Below, piece by piece: positions 27,113 to 38,900 of a DNA stretch of 38,900 nt. Within the stretch, counting starts at the first letter, position 1, and each line of letters opens with the position of its first letter. Source of the DNA: Gallionellaceae bacterium (GTDB lineage Bacteria; Pseudomonadota; Gammaproteobacteria; Burkholderiales; Gallionellaceae). The notes under the pieces were generated by a model. It did not search any database. It saw nothing but the letters and a program-made list of their open reading frames with translations, and was not told where the DNA came from. The position numbers and the translations under genes were made by a program. The stretch is taken from positions 1-38,900 of the forward strand of contig SCUU01000101.1 in NCBI GenBank assembly GCA_004297065.1. The letters run 5' to 3'.

Positions 27113-30100
27113 ATGCTGAAGTTCCCGCAACATTTCGTTTGGTCGCAGTGCCGTTTGGTAGGGCGAGTCCTGTCATTGGTGGTTATTGCGCTGTCCATCG
27201 CTGCGATGGCCGTACTGCTGACGCTGCGTTATTGGGTCTTGCCCGACATCGAGAAATATCACAACGAAGTTACTGTGCTGGTTAGCCGTGCGGTTGGCAT
27301 GCCTGTGACGATCGGGAAAATCGAGGCCGACTGGCGTGGTTTGCGCCCGCATCTCTTGTTCGCCGATGTGCGCCTGCTGGATGCGCGGGGGGGCAGCGCA
27401 TTGGTGTTGCGGCGGGTGGATAACATCGTTTCCTGGATGACTTTGCTGAGCGGGGAGTTGCGTCTCAATACCCTGGAAGTGGATGAGCCCGATCTGGTGA
27501 TACGCCGCGATAAGCGGGGGTTTTTGCATGTTGCCGGTTTCGAACTGTCCGGGCAGCCCGGCGACGACAAACTTTCCGACTGGTTGTTGCATCAATCGCG
27601 CATCATCGTGCGCAACGGGCGCATTGCCTGGCAGGACGAGTTGTACGACAGGCCGTTGCTGGCGCTCAGCGATGTGCGCTTGCGTCTGGAAAACGACGGG
27701 GCGCATCACCGTTTCGCCATACGCATCGCGCCCCCGGCAGCGGTCGCGACCCCCTTGGATGTGCGCGGCGATCTGGTAGGGGGCAGCTTTTCGGATTGGG
27801 GGGGCTGGCGTGGTGAGCTGTTCGCGCAAATCGACCGCGCCGATGTCGGTACATGGGGGGCGTGGCTCAATCTGCCGGATGAGTTTAGCCGCGCCCGAGG
27901 GGGGGGGCGTGCATGGCTGGGCATCGGGGGCGGGCAGCTTAAACGCATCACCGCAGATTTGGATTTGATTGAAGTGCAGAGCCGCCTGGCAGCGGAGTTG
28001 CCCGCCTTGAATTTGGCGATGCTGCGCGGGCGGGTGGGTTGGCATGCAGTCGAGCGCGGGTTCGAGGTGTCGACCCAAAAGCTCGCGTTGCAAATGGTGA
28101 ATGGTTTTGCGTTGCCGCCGACGGATTTTCATCTGCGCTTGGCGGGCGGCAAGGAAAGCCGTCTCGCGGCAGGAGAGATACAGGCAAATTCCATCGATTT
28201 GGCCGGTCTCACCGTGATGGCGGAATACATGCCGCTGGCGCAACCGTTCAAACAGAAACTCGCGGAGTTCGCCCCGCGCGGCCATATCGCGGATCTGCGC
28301 GCACAATGGCAAGGTGGAGAAGACCGCCTTGCGCGTTTCGATATCAAGGCGCGTTTCGATAACGTGTCCGTGCACCGCGTCGGAAACCTTCCCGGCGTAG
28401 AGAGGCTAAGCGGCCAGGTGGACGGCAGCGACAACAGCGGGGTCTTGTCGCTGAATGCCCCGCGTTTGAAATTGGACGCGCCGCAGCTACTGCTGGAACC
28501 GCTGGTTTTCGATACGTTTACGGCGCAGACCAGTTGGCAGCGCAAGCGGGACGGCTGGGACGTGAAACTGAATAATTTCTCCGTCGCCAATGCCGATCTG
28601 GCCGGGACTGCCTACGGTAATTATCAAACCGATGCCAATGGCCCCGGCGTGGCGGATGTGACCTTGAATCTGACCCGTGCCTCGGTGCGCCATGCGGTGC
28701 GCTATCTGCCCAAGGAACTGCTGGGTAAAGAAACCATGGACTGGCTGCAAACCGGGCTGCTGGGCGGCGAGGCTGACGAGGCGCATCTGCGTTTGCGCGG
28801 CGACCTGAACGATTTTCCGTTTGCGGGCAACAGGAAAGGGCTTTTTCAGGTCAAAGTCAAAGCCAGAGGCGTAGTCATCGATTACGCCAAAGATTGGCCG
28901 CGTGTCGAGAACGCCACTGTCACCTTGCTGATTGAAGGCAGGCATCTACAGGTCGATTCGACATCTGCCGTGCTGGACGGGGCCAGGGCACAAAGGGTTA
29001 ATGCCAGCATCCCGGATCTCATGAGCCCGGATGCGCTGTTGCAGATACGCGGCGAAGTCAGCGGCGAAACGAGGCATGGCTTGAATTTCATCAAACACAG
29101 CCCGATACGCGCTTATATCGATGGTGTTACCGATAACACCGTCGCGCACGGCGAGGGCAAATTGAATCTGCAACTCGATATTCCCTTGAGCGACAAGCCG
29201 GTTAAAGTAAACGGCAGCTATCACTTTGCCGATAACGACATCAGCCTGGACGAGGGTATTCCTTGGGCGCGCAGGGTGACGGGCGATTTGCTGTTTACTG
29301 AATCGGCGCTGCAAGCAAAAGAGATCGGTGCGCAAGTGCTCGGTGGCCCGGCAACGGTCTCAATCCGAACCGATGCCGACGGCGCATTGAAAGCAAAAAT
29401 GCATGGCAAAATCAATCTGGAAACATGGCGCAAGCTCAACCCCGTGGCCGTGTTGCAGTCATTGAGCGGGACTGCGGAATGGGAGGGCGATGTCTCGTCG
29501 CGCGGCAAACAGTTTGCCGTGGTCGTGACGTCAAATCTGTTGGGGCTGGCTTCAGATTTGCCCGAACCTTTGTCCAAACGGGCGAAAGAAGCGGTTCCGC
29601 TCAGGTTCGAATTAAGAAGCGCCAGTGCGTCCCAAGATGTGATGTGGCTGCAATACGGCGATCTGCTCAGCGCGCGCATGGTACGGGTGGACGATACAAG
29701 CGGCACGCGCAGTATCAGGCGCGGTTATGTGAATTTTGGGCCGACGCGACGCGTGCCGGACAGGGATGGTATCTGGATAACCGGCATCTTGCCGTTGTTG
29801 TCGCTGGAAGGTTGGAATGGCGCGTTGCCGGGCGGTTCCGGCGACGCGATGGACGTCCCCGCGATCGATGGCGTGGATATGGTCGTGCACAGGCTCATCG
29901 GCTATGGCAGCACCGTTAACGGGCTGAATATCCATGCGCGCAATCGCAACGGCATCGTCACGGCGCAATTGGCCTCAAAAGAACTGAGCGGCGAGCTGAA
30001 CTGGTTTCCGCAGGGAAAAGGCAAACTGATCGCGCGCCTGAAGAATGCGGCGTTGGGCGAGGGCGAAAAAGAGATGAAAACCGGGGCCGCGAGTGCCGCC

Positions 30101-30952
30101 GAGCCAGCCGCTGCCGCAGGCAATATCGATATCCCTGTGCTCGACGTCGTGGTCGATCATTTTTCTTATCAGGGCAAACAACTGGGACGCGTCGAGTTGC
30201 ATGCCAGCCAGTTCGAAAAAGATATTCTGCTGGATCATTTCCGCCTGTCGAATGCCGACGGGGTGCTGGTGGCGAACGGGAAGTGGGGCATGTCCCCGGC
30301 GCAAACGCACATTGCTGTCAAGCTCACCCTCAACGATGTGGGCAATGTTTTGGCCCGTTCCGGCTACCGCAATGGCATGAAAAACGGCAGCGGGTCGCTG
30401 GATTGCGATCTGCTGTGGCCGGGAGCGCCGCATGAACTGGCATTGGCCAATCTGGACGGCCATTTGAATTTGAACATGGTCAAAGGGCAATTTCTGAAAC
30501 AGGATATGGGGGCCGGCAGGTTGCTGAGTGTGCTGAGTCTGCAATCGTTGCCCAAGCGGGTTACGCTCGATTTTACCGATGTGTTCAGCAAAGGCTTCGA
30601 GTTCGACAACATTGCCGGGGTCGCGCAGATCAGGCAGGGCGTACTCTTCACCAACGATTTCAAGATCAACGGCTCTGCGGCGCAAGTCACCTTGTCCGGT
30701 CAGGTCGACTTGGGTCGCGAGACGCAAAATCTGCGTGTGCGGGTGTTGCCCACAGTGGGAGACAGCGTCTCGCTGTTGGCATTTGCCGCGGGGCCGGCGG
30801 TGGGGGCGGGGGTATTCCTGGCCAATAAAATATTGCGCGATCCGCTCGATAAGTTGGTGTCGTTTGAATACAATGTCACCGGTAGCTGGATTGATCCAAA
30901 AGTTGAAAAAGTCGGCCAAGTCAAAATTTCTCCCAATAATCCCGATAATTGA
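27113..30952 (+). CDS. YhdP-like large envelope protein (AsmA-like, DUF3971)
   Basis: A 1279-residue protein with one N-terminal membrane helix (residues about 18-42) followed by a very long periplasmic beta-rich region. The start VGMPVTIGKIEADWRGLRPHLLFADVRLLD, the many LxLxxxxLxAxG strands, and the C-terminal GSGSLDCDLLWPG and GDSVSLLAFAAGPAVGAGVFLANKIL match the YhdP/TIGR02099 family. AsmA-like proteins of this size form repeating-beta-groove bridges and are implicated in phospholipid transport to the outer membrane. The ATG at 27113 has a weak GGGA before it; a TTG at 27068 is an alternative. Near-normal length (E. coli 1266) suggests an intact gene. The nitrilase gene starts 21 nt after it, so the two likely share a message. 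Confidence 0.9.
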   Translation: MLKFPQHFVWSQCRLVGRVLSLVVIALSIAAMAVLLTLRYWVLPDIEKYHNEVTVLVSRAVGMPVTIGKIEADWRGLRPHLLFADVRLLDARGGSALVLRRVDNIVSWMTLLSGELRLNTLEVDEPDLVIRRDKRGFLHVAGFELSGQPGDDKLSDWLLHQSRIIVRNGRIAWQDELYDRPLLALSDVRLRLENDGAHHRFAIRIAPPAAVATPLDVRGDLVGGSFSDWGGWRGELFAQIDRADVGTWGAWLNLPDEFSRARGGGRAWLGIGGGQLKRITADLDLIEVQSRLAAELPALNLAMLRGRVGWHAVERGFEVSTQKLALQMVNGFALPPTDFHLRLAGGKESRLAAGEIQANSIDLAGLTVMAEYMPLAQPFKQKLAEFAPRGHIADLRAQWQGGEDRLARFDIKARFDNVSVHRVGNLPGVERLSGQVDGSDNSGVLSLNAPRLKLDAPQLLLEPLVFDTFTAQTSWQRKRDGWDVKLNNFSVANADLAGTAYGNYQTDANGPGVADVTLNLTRASVRHAVRYLPKELLGKETMDWLQTGLLGGEADEAHLRLRGDLNDFPFAGNRKGLFQVKVKARGVVIDYAKDWPRVENATVTLLIEGRHLQVDSTSAVLDGARAQRVNASIPDLMSPDALLQIRGEVSGETRHGLNFIKHSPIRAYIDGVTDNTVAHGEGKLNLQLDIPLSDKPVKVNGSYHFADNDISLDEGIPWARRVTGDLLFTESALQAKEIGAQVLGGPATVSIRTDADGALKAKMHGKINLETWRKLNPVAVLQSLSGTAEWEGDVSSRGKQFAVVVTSNLLGLASDLPEPLSKRAKEAVPLRFELRSASASQDVMWLQYGDLLSARMVRVDDTSGTRSIRRGYVNFGPTRRVPDRDGIWITGILPLLSLEGWNGALPGGSGDAMDVPAIDGVDMVVHRLIGYGSTVNGLNIHARNRNGIVTAQLASKELSGELNWFPQGKGKLIARLKNAALGEGEKEMKTGAASAAEPAAAAGNIDIPVLDVVVDHFSYQGKQLGRVELHASQFEKDILLDHFRLSNADGVLVANGKWGMSPAQTHIAVKLTLNDVGNVLARSGYRNGMKNGSGSLDCDLLWPGAPHELALANLDGHLNLNMVKGQFLKQDMGAGRLLSVLSLQSLPKRVTLDFTDVFSKGFEFDNIAGVAQIRQGVLFTNDFKINGSAAQVTLSGQVDLGRETQNLRVRVLPTVGDSVSLLAFAAGPAVGAGVFLANKILRDPLDKLVSFEYNVTGSWIDPKVEKVGQVKISPNNPDN

Positions 30953-30973
30953 ATTATCTGAAAGCCGCAGAAC

Positions 30974-31846
30974 ATGTTTTCCCCAAATTCCGCGCAATCC
31001 CGCCTTGTCGCGCAACAAAATGCTTTCAAAGTTGCTGCCGTGCAGATGGCCTCCGGCCCCAATGTTGCGGGGAATCTGAAGGAGGCCGGCAGGCTGATCG
31101 AAATAGCCGCGCAACAGGGGGCCAAGCTGGTGGTGCTGCCGGAATTTTTTGCCATCATGGGCATGCAAGAAACCGACAAACTTGCCGTGTGCGAACAGCC
31201 GGGTAGCGGACCGATACAGTCCTTTCTCAGCGCAGCCGCGCGCCGACACAAAATATGGTTGGTGGGCGGCTCTATCCCGCTGCTGGCCGATGCGCAGAAC
31301 AAGGTGCGCAACAGTTGCCTCGTGTACAACGAGTCGGGTGAGCAGGTGGCGCGTTACGACAAGATACATCTGTTCAATCTCGAGCTCGGCAACGAGCACT
31401 ACCACGAGGCCGATACCATTGAAGCGGGCAATCGGGTGGTGGTGGTGGAGAGCCCGTTCGGGCGCATCGGGCTGGCGATCTGCTACGACTTGCGTTTCCC
31501 CGAGCTGTTCCGCTCCATGCGGGACGCGGACATCATCGTATTGCCTTCCGCGTTCACGGCGACCACGGGCAAGGCGCATTGGGAACCGCTGGTGCGCGCG
31601 CGCGCCATCGAGAATCTGAGTTACTTTATCGCCGCCGCGCAGGGCGGGTATCACGTCAATGGTCGCCAGACACACGGGCACAGCATGGTCGTCGATCCGT
31701 GGGGGCGCGTGTTGGACGAACTGAATCAGGGCTCCGGTGTGATCGTGGCCGAGATCAATCCCGGCTATCAGGCCAGCTTGCGCTCCAGTCTGCCCGCCTT
31801 GTCGCACCGCACCTTGTCGTGCCAACCTTGCGAAGGTGCCCAATGA
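30974..31846 (+). CDS. Carbon-nitrogen hydrolase (Nit-type omega-amidase/deaminated-glutathione amidase-like)
   Basis: Cytoplasmic nitrilase-superfamily amidase. The catalytic triad is intact: Glu57 (LPEFF), Lys130 (YDKIHLF) and Cys170 ([12 protein letters not shown]). The second glutamate region [13 protein letters not shown] follows the lysine. The 290-residue length and [26 protein letters not shown] and [11 protein letters not shown] match the Nit1/Nit2/YbeM branch, whose members hydrolyse deaminated glutathione or omega-amides as metabolite repair. The exact substrate cannot be read from the sequence. It overlaps tldD by 4 nt (ATGA). The yhdP-nitrilase-tldD order is a common betaproteobacterial cluster. 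Confidence 0.9.
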   Translation: MFSPNSAQSRLVAQQNAFKVAAVQMASGPNVAGNLKEAGRLIEIAAQQGAKLVVLPEFFAIMGMQETDKLAVCEQPGSGPIQSFLSAAARRHKIWLVGGSIPLLADAQNKVRNSCLVYNESGEQVARYDKIHLFNLELGNEHYHEADTIEAGNRVVVVESPFGRIGLAICYDLRFPELFRSMRDADIIVLPSAFTATTGKAHWEPLVRARAIENLSYFIAAAQGGYHVNGRQTHGHSMVVDPWGRVLDELNQGSGVIVAEINPGYQASLRSSLPALSHRTLSCQPCEGAQ

Positions 31847-33282
31847 GAACCCCTGCATTGAAACTGGCGCAGCAGTCGCTGTTGACCGCGCACGGCCTGA
31901 ACGTCAACGACCTCGGCGCTATCTTCGGCAAGATGCTGGCGCATCGCGTGGATTATGCCGACCTGTATTTTCAGTACGGGCGCGCCGAGAGCTGGTCGCT
32001 GGAGGAGGGCATCGTCAAATCCGGCAGCTTCAGCATCGACCAAGGCGTGGGCGTGCGCGCCGTGAGCGGTGAGAAGACCGCCTTCGCCTATTCCGATGAC
32101 ATCAGCCTTTCTGCACTGGAAGGCGCCGCACTCGCCACTCGCGCCATCGCGCGTCAGGGTAAAAAACAAACTGTGCCGATGTTGAAAGCGGGCAAGGCGC
32201 ATGGACTGTATCTGCCGCATGACCCTATCGCCAGCTTGGATGCGGCCAGCAAGGTCGCGCTGTTGGAGCGTCTGGAGAAATATGCCCGCGCCCTCGATCC
32301 GCGCGTCACGCAAGTGATGGCGGGCTTGGTGGGCGAATACGAAGTGGTGCTGGTGGCGCGCAGCGACGGGCTGCTCAATGCCGACATCCGCCCGCTGGTG
32401 CGTCTGTCGCTACAGGTCATCGTCGAGAGCAACGGCAAACGCGAACAGGGCTCGGCAGGCGGCGGCGGGCGTTTCGACTACGGTTATTTCGACGACGAGG
32501 TATTGCAGCGTTATGCCAAAGAAGCCGTGCATCAAGCCACCGTGGCACTGGATGCGCGTCCCGCCCCGGCGGGCAGCATGACCGTGGTGCTGGGTAGCGG
32601 CTGGCCGGGCATCCTGTTGCACGAAGCGGTAGGGCACGGGCTGGAAGGCGACTTCAACCGCAAAGGCAGCTCGGCATTTTCCGGCAGAGTCGGCGAACGC
32701 GTGGCCGCCAAAGGCGTGACCGTGGTGGACGACGGCACGATTGCCGACCGTCGCGGCTCGCTCAACATGGACGACGAGGGCAACCCCACGCAGCGCACTG
32801 TGTTGATCGAAGACGGCATCCTGCGCGGCTACCTGCAAGACACCATGAACGCGCGCCTGATGGGCGTGCCGGTCACGGGCAACGCACGGCGCGAATCCTT
32901 CGCCCACCTGCCCATCCCGCGCATGACCAACACCATGATGCTCAACGGCGACAAGACCCGCGACGAGATCATCGCCTCGGTCAAACACGGTCTGTATGCG
33001 GCCAATTTCGGCGGCGGACAGGTGGACATCACCAGCGGCAAGTTCGTGTTCTCTACCACCGAAGCCTACATGATCGAAGACGGCAAGATCACCTATCCGG
33101 TCAAAGGCGCAACCCTCATCGGCAACGGCCCGGAAGCCTTGACGCAGGTGACCATGATCGGCAACGACCTGGCGCTCGACCCCGGCGTCGGCACCTGCGG
33201 CAAAGAGGGGCAGAGCGTGCCGGTCGGTGTGGGGCAGCCCACGGTGCGTATCGAAGGATTGGTTGTGGGCGGTACGGCATAA
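31843..33282 (+). CDS. tldD: Metalloprotease subunit TldD
   Basis: Catalytic subunit of the TldD/TldE (PmbA) zinc protease, which degrades unfolded peptides and matures some ribosomal peptides such as microcin B17 leader. The zinc motif [11 protein letters not shown] begins at residue 260 (HExxxH). [31 protein letters not shown] and the C-terminal [21 protein letters not shown] signature are also present. The start is ATG 31843, overlapping the nitrilase stop; the frame's extension to 31579 is inside that gene. The 479-residue length matches E. coli TldD (481). The TldE partner is not in the window. The stop TAA directly abuts the MITE at 33283. Confidence 0.95.
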   Translation: MRTPALKLAQQSLLTAHGLNVNDLGAIFGKMLAHRVDYADLYFQYGRAESWSLEEGIVKSGSFSIDQGVGVRAVSGEKTAFAYSDDISLSALEGAALATRAIARQGKKQTVPMLKAGKAHGLYLPHDPIASLDAASKVALLERLEKYARALDPRVTQVMAGLVGEYEVVLVARSDGLLNADIRPLVRLSLQVIVESNGKREQGSAGGGGRFDYGYFDDEVLQRYAKEAVHQATVALDARPAPAGSMTVVLGSGWPGILLHEAVGHGLEGDFNRKGSSAFSGRVGERVAAKGVTVVDDGTIADRRGSLNMDDEGNPTQRTVLIEDGILRGYLQDTMNARLMGVPVTGNARRESFAHLPIPRMTNTMMLNGDKTRDEIIASVKHGLYAANFGGGQVDITSGKFVFSTTEAYMIEDGKITYPVKGATLIGNGPEALTQVTMIGNDLALDPGVGTCGKEGQSVPVGVGQPTVRIEGLVVGGTA

Positions 33283-33478
33283 AGGGCACCTCTAAATCCA
33301 TATTTCATCCCAACTGATGAAGCTACTAGCCATTCCACTAAGCCCGCAAGCGGGCAAGTGGCTGGTTATGCGGCGTTGCGGAAAAAATTTCTTGCTTACA
33401 TATCATCCATATGCGGCGCGGCGAAATTTTTTTCCGCGCCTTGCATTTGGGCGAAATCTGAATTTTTAGAGGTACCCT
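33283..33478. repeat. MITE-like element, copy 2 (tldD-ribF gap)
   Basis: Ends AGGGCACCTCTAAATCC (from 33283) and GAATTTTTAGAGGTACCCT (to 33478) are complementary. The inner part (33371-33444) repeats the copy 1 core with CATATCATCCATATGCGGCG between AAATTT arms. It has no ORF. The left half also contains palindromic element copy D, which copy 1 lacks, so D appears nested. Confidence 0.8.
33312..33369 (+). repeat. Palindromic element, copy D (nested in the MITE)
   Basis: AACTGATGAAGCTACTAGCC (from 33312) leads into the stem, closing with AAGTGGCTGGTTAT. Stem segments are CCACT (33335-33339) and AGTGG (33357-33361), where copies B and C have CGACT and AGTCG: both sides changed and pairing is kept. 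The centre is the short hairpin GCCCGC-AA-GCGGGC. Confidence 0.85.
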
Positions 33479-33529
33479 AAACACTTGTTCCGCAGCTTGA
33501 TGTAAGGCAACGAATCGCCCTCCCTACGG

Positions 33530-33535
33530 TATAAT
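33530..33535 (+). promoter_or_regulatory. -10 element of the probable ribF promoter
   Basis: A perfect TATAAT lies 10 bp before the ribF ATG, predicting a start about 4 nt from the codon. No good -35 at normal spacing was found. The context ATAATCCGCGCCG resembles the alaS promoter's ATGATGCGCGCCG. Confidence 0.45.
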
Positions 33536-33545
33536 CCGCGCCGTT

Positions 33546-34461
33546 ATGCAGATACTTCGCGGACTCTCTTCCCCTGACAAGCAACCCCTTGCGCTCACCG
33601 TCGGCAACTTCGATGGTGTGCATCTCGGACATCAGGCCTTGCTGGAACAGTTGCAGCTCGCTGCGCGCGAGCGTGGTTTGGCGACTGCCGCTATCGTGTT
33701 CGAGCCGCATCCGCGCGAGTTTTTCACCCCGGAACAGGCTCCCGCCCGGTTGACTAATCTGCGCGAGAAGCTGGAACGGTTTGATGTGCTCGGTTTGAAC
33801 CGGGTACACGTTTGCCGTTTCAACGAGCGCATGGCGCGCACGAGTGCGGCGGGGTTTATCAATCTGCTCTATCGGGACTTGGCGGTGAAGCATGTGCTGA
33901 TCGGCGACGACTTCCGCTTCGGCAATGCGCGCGGCGGCGATTTTGCGCTGATGGAGAAAATGGGGGCGCAGCAGGGCGTGACGGTGAAGTCCATGAGTAG
34001 CGTGTTGCAGGACGGCGTGCGTATTTCCAGCACGGCGGTGCGCATGGCGTTGGCCGAGGGCAATTTGCGTTTGGCGCAGCGTTATCTGGGGCGTCCCTAC
34101 AGCATCAGCGGGCATGTGGAGCATGGCGAGAAGGTGGGGCGCAAGCTGGGCTATCCCACGGCCAATATCCAGTTGAAACACAACCGTCCGGCGCTGACGG
34201 GCATCTTCGTGGTGCGCGTACGCATCGAGGGTGGCGAGATGTGCGCGGGCGTGGCGAGTCTCGGAGTGCGTCCGACGTTGGAAGCGAACGGCAAGCCCGT
34301 GCTGGAAGTACACCTGTTCGATTTCGACGAGCAGTTGTATGGCAAACATCTGCATGTGGATTTTCTGCACAAGCTGCGCGATGAAATGAAGTTCTCCGGG
34401 CTGGAAAGTTTAACGCAACAGATTACGCTCGATGTCGGGCAAGCAAAGGACTGGTTTAAAA

Positions 34462-34472
<11 letters not shown>
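33546..34472 (+). CDS. ribF: Bifunctional riboflavin kinase/FAD synthetase
   Basis: Converts riboflavin to FMN and then FAD. The N-terminal FAD synthetase nucleotidyltransferase has [11 protein letters not shown] (residues 20-30), [14 protein letters not shown] and [12 protein letters not shown]. The C-terminal kinase (about residues 185-308) has [27 protein letters not shown] and a distal [21 protein letters not shown]. The 308-residue length is normal. It starts at ATG 33546 with no visible ribosome site and a very short predicted leader. The end overlaps ileS by 11 nt. ribF-ileS-lspA-ispH is a widely conserved operon. Confidence 0.96.
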
Positions 34473-37281
<2,809 letters not shown>

Positions 37282-37315
37282 TCGTTACGGATACATTATC
37301 CCTGCCGGAGAGCAC

Positions 37316-37801
37316 ATGCTGGTGAAATGGCTGGGGGCGAGCGCGCTGGTGATCGTTCTCGACCAACTCAGCAAGCTGTGGATCAGCAGCCATTTCGCTT
37401 ACGGCGAAAGTTACACGGTCACCGGTTTCTTCAATCTGGTGCTGGCGCATAACACCGGCGCATCGTTCGGTATGCTGAACGATGCGGGCGGCTGGCAGCG
37501 CTGGCTGTTCAGCGCGATTGCCGTTGCCGCTGCCGTGTGGATCATCTGGCTGCTGCGCAAACATCAGCAGGAGAAATTATTTTGCATCGCGCTGGCGTTG
37601 ATTCTCGGCGGTGCGCTGGGCAACCTGATCGACCGGCTGATGTACGGCTACGTGGTGGATTTCCTCGATTTTCACTGGAACGGGCATCATTTCGCCGCGT
37701 TCAATGTGGCGGATAGCGCGATCAACATCGGCGCGGCTTTATTGTTGTGGGATAGCTTCAAAAACAAACCGGAGAAGAATGATGGAACTGTTACTCGCTA
37801 A
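37316..37801 (+). CDS. lspA: Lipoprotein signal peptidase
   Basis: Inner-membrane aspartyl protease that cleaves prolipoprotein signal peptides at the lipidated cysteine. Four hydrophobic helices are visible (about residues 4-18, 64-80, 88-104, 131-148). Catalytic aspartates are Asp115 (YVVDFLDFH) and Asp133 ([11 protein letters not shown]); LDQLSK and [14 protein letters not shown] are also conserved. I start at ATG 37316 because GGAG lies 5 nt upstream and the 161-residue length fits; ATG 37274, overlapping ileS by 8 nt, is an alternative adding 14 residues. Its 3' end overlaps ispH by 20 nt. Its substrates would include the lipoprotein at 18410-19873. Confidence 0.95.
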   Translation: MLVKWLGASALVIVLDQLSKLWISSHFAYGESYTVTGFFNLVLAHNTGASFGMLNDAGGWQRWLFSAIAVAAAVWIIWLLRKHQQEKLFCIALALILGGALGNLIDRLMYGYVVDFLDFHWNGHHFAAFNVADSAINIGAALLLWDSFKNKPEKNDGTVTR

Positions 37802-38720
37802 TCCGCGCGGCTTTTGTGCCGGGGTAGATCGCGCTATCGAAATTGTCGAGCGCGCCTTGGCGCTGCACGGGGCTCCCATCTATGTGCGCCACGAAGTGGT
37901 GCATAACAAGTTCGTGGTGGAAGGGCTCAAGGCCAAGGGCGCGATCTTCATCGAAGATTTGGCCGATGTGCCGCCCGATAGCATCCTCATATTCAGCGCA
38001 CACGGGGTTTCGCAAGCGGTGCGGCGCGAAGCTGAAGCGCGCGGGCTCACGGTGTTCGATGCGACCTGTCCTCTGGTCACCAAGGTACACATCGAAGTGT
38101 CGCGCATGCGCGAGCAGGGCAAAGAGATCGTCATGATCGGCCATGCCGGGCACCCCGAAGTGGAAGGCACGATGGGGCAGAGCGGCGGCGGCATGTATCT
38201 GGTGGAATCGCCCGCCGATGTACAGGAGCTCAACGTGCACGACGAAAACAATCTCGCTTTTGTGACGCAGACCACCCTGTCGGTAGACGATGCCAGCAGC
38301 ATCATCGCCGCACTCAAAACCCGTTTCCCCTTTATCACCGGGCCGAAGAAGGACGACATCTGCTATGCGACGCAGAACCGCCAGGACGCGGTCAAGTTGC
38401 TGGCGCAACAATGCGATCTGGTGATCGTGATCGGTTCGCCCAATAGCTCCAATTCCAATCGCTTGCGCGAAGTTGCGGATAATCTCAAAGTGCCCGCGTA
38501 TCTGGTCGATAGCGCCAGCGAACTCAACCCCGGCTGGCTGCGGGGCAAGCGGCATGTCGGTATCACCGCAGGCGCATCCGCGCCCGAGGTGCTGGTGCAG
38601 GAAGTGATTGCACGTTTGCAGGAGCTTGGGGCGACCAATGTGCGCGAAGTGGAGGGTATTTCGGAAAACGTCGTGTTTCCGTTGCCGAAAGCTTTGGCAC
38701 GGGGCCCGGTGGAGCCTTAG
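37782..38720 (+). CDS. ispH: 4-hydroxy-3-methylbut-2-enyl diphosphate reductase
   Basis: Final enzyme of the non-mevalonate (MEP) pathway, reducing HMBPP to IPP and DMAPP with an iron-sulfur cluster. The three cluster cysteines are Cys12 ([11 protein letters not shown]), Cys96 (DATCPLVTK) and Cys194 ([11 protein letters not shown]). [37 protein letters not shown] and TAGASAPE substrate-site motifs are in place. Start ATG 37782 ([11 protein letters not shown]) has GGAGAAG 7 nt upstream; ATG 37779 adds one residue. The 312-residue length is normal. It starts within the lspA 3' end, so it is translationally coupled to it, and closes the ribF operon. Confidence 0.97.
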   Translation: MELLLANPRGFCAGVDRAIEIVERALALHGAPIYVRHEVVHNKFVVEGLKAKGAIFIEDLADVPPDSILIFSAHGVSQAVRREAEARGLTVFDATCPLVTKVHIEVSRMREQGKEIVMIGHAGHPEVEGTMGQSGGGMYLVESPADVQELNVHDENNLAFVTQTTLSVDDASSIIAALKTRFPFITGPKKDDICYATQNRQDAVKLLAQQCDLVIVIGSPNSSNSNRLREVADNLKVPAYLVDSASELNPGWLRGKRHVGITAGASAPEVLVQEVIARLQELGATNVREVEGISENVVFPLPKALARGPVEP

Positions 38721-38762
38721 GGAGACGTTGATTTATTCGACTCTCGGAATCGAAGTAGTGTT

Positions 38763-38782
38763 CTCCCCCTGACAAGGGGGAG
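38763..38782. repeat. C/G-rich dispersed hairpin after ispH
   Basis: CTCCCCC (38763-38769) and GGGGGAG (38776-38782) pair around TGACAA, 42 bp after the ispH stop. There is no T-run, so terminator action is unsure; this CCCCCTgacaaGGGGG form is a common dispersed repeat. Confidence 0.6.
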
Positions 38783-38827
38783 TTAGCAGTTTGTTGAAAT
38801 TCACCTCAATTTCGAGGGCCAGCGGTG

Positions 38828-38900
38828 ATGCACAATAGTATTTTCAAGCCAAACCCCTCGGTGCAACTGGAAGCAGGTGCTTATATGCCTTCGTTTTTGC
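38828..38900 (+). CDS. Unidentified ORF, 5' part only
   Basis: An ATG at 38828 with GAGGG about 10 nt upstream opens a frame to the window end. The 24 residues seen (MHNSIFKPNPSVQLEAGAYM) show no signal peptide and no recognised family. The call depends on one start codon and one weak ribosome site, so it may not be a gene. Confidence 0.3.
   Translation, partial: MHNSIFKPNPSVQLEAGAYMPSFL

Noticed and set aside
29975-31858. A 627-codon antisense frame across yhdP, nitrilase and the tldD start
   Set aside because: It spans three well-supported plus-strand genes, has biased composition and no recognisable motif.

Overview
The window looks like chromosomal core DNA of a GC-rich betaproteobacterium, most likely of the Nitrosomonadales/Gallionellaceae kind. 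This is inferred from the gene order trpF-trpB-trpA-accD-folC-dedD(SPOR)-cvpA-purF-metZ and cinA-recA-recX-alaS, the ilvE/CHCC zinc-finger/waaF cluster next to glnE, and tldD-ribF-ileS-lspA-ispH. No rRNA, tRNA, CRISPR array or complete insertion sequence was seen. Species assignment would need a database search.

Layout. (1) 1-795: the edge of a broken IS3-family transposase (minus strand) runs straight into the 3' part of a repetitive protein gene. (2) 892-9574: a long plus-strand biosynthetic cluster covers tryptophan (trpF, trpB, trpA), fatty-acid initiation (accD), folate (folC), a SPOR cell-envelope protein, cvpA and purF. An orphan HicB-like gene sits between trpB and trpA, and three different inverted-repeat elements fill the trpB/hicB, trpA/accD and accD/folC gaps. 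(3) 9493-13497: a PaiB-like flavoprotein, metZ, the CinA-type amidohydrolase pncC, recA and recX. (4) 13531-17105: alaS, with an AT-rich insertion, then a single-domain response regulator. (5) 17118-20116: a foreign-looking block of a LuxR-type regulator and a divergent FN3/beta-propeller lipoprotein. It is bounded on the left by a displaced copy of the 3' end of the phosphomannomutase gene. (6) 20117-26852: minus-strand genes pgm, waaF, zf-CHCC, ilvE and glnE, with the remains of a class III nucleotide cyclase between ilvE and glnE. (7) 27113-38720: plus-strand yhdP-like gene, nitrilase, tldD, ribF, ileS, lspA and ispH, then the start of an unidentified ORF at the window end.

The housekeeping genes are ordinary. 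The unusual signal is in what has been inserted among them. A dispersed palindromic element occurs four times in the window: two inverted copies in frame inside folC, one beside pgm, and one nested in a MITE after tldD. Its stem shows a compensatory base-pair change, which suggests selection on (or inheritance through) a folded form. folC has two in-frame repeat-derived inserts totalling roughly 110 codons. alaS has an AT-rich stretch of about 104 codons, and ileS has a milder AT-rich patch inside its editing domain. Two copies of a MITE flank the yhdP-nitrilase-tldD segment.

Functionally, the cluster on the left supplies Trp, malonyl-CoA, folate, purine and methionine. The recA group handles DNA repair. 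waaF and pgm build the LPS core and sugar precursors. glnE controls glutamine synthetase. The right-hand group contributes envelope maintenance, flavin cofactors, Ile-tRNA, lipoprotein processing and isoprenoids.
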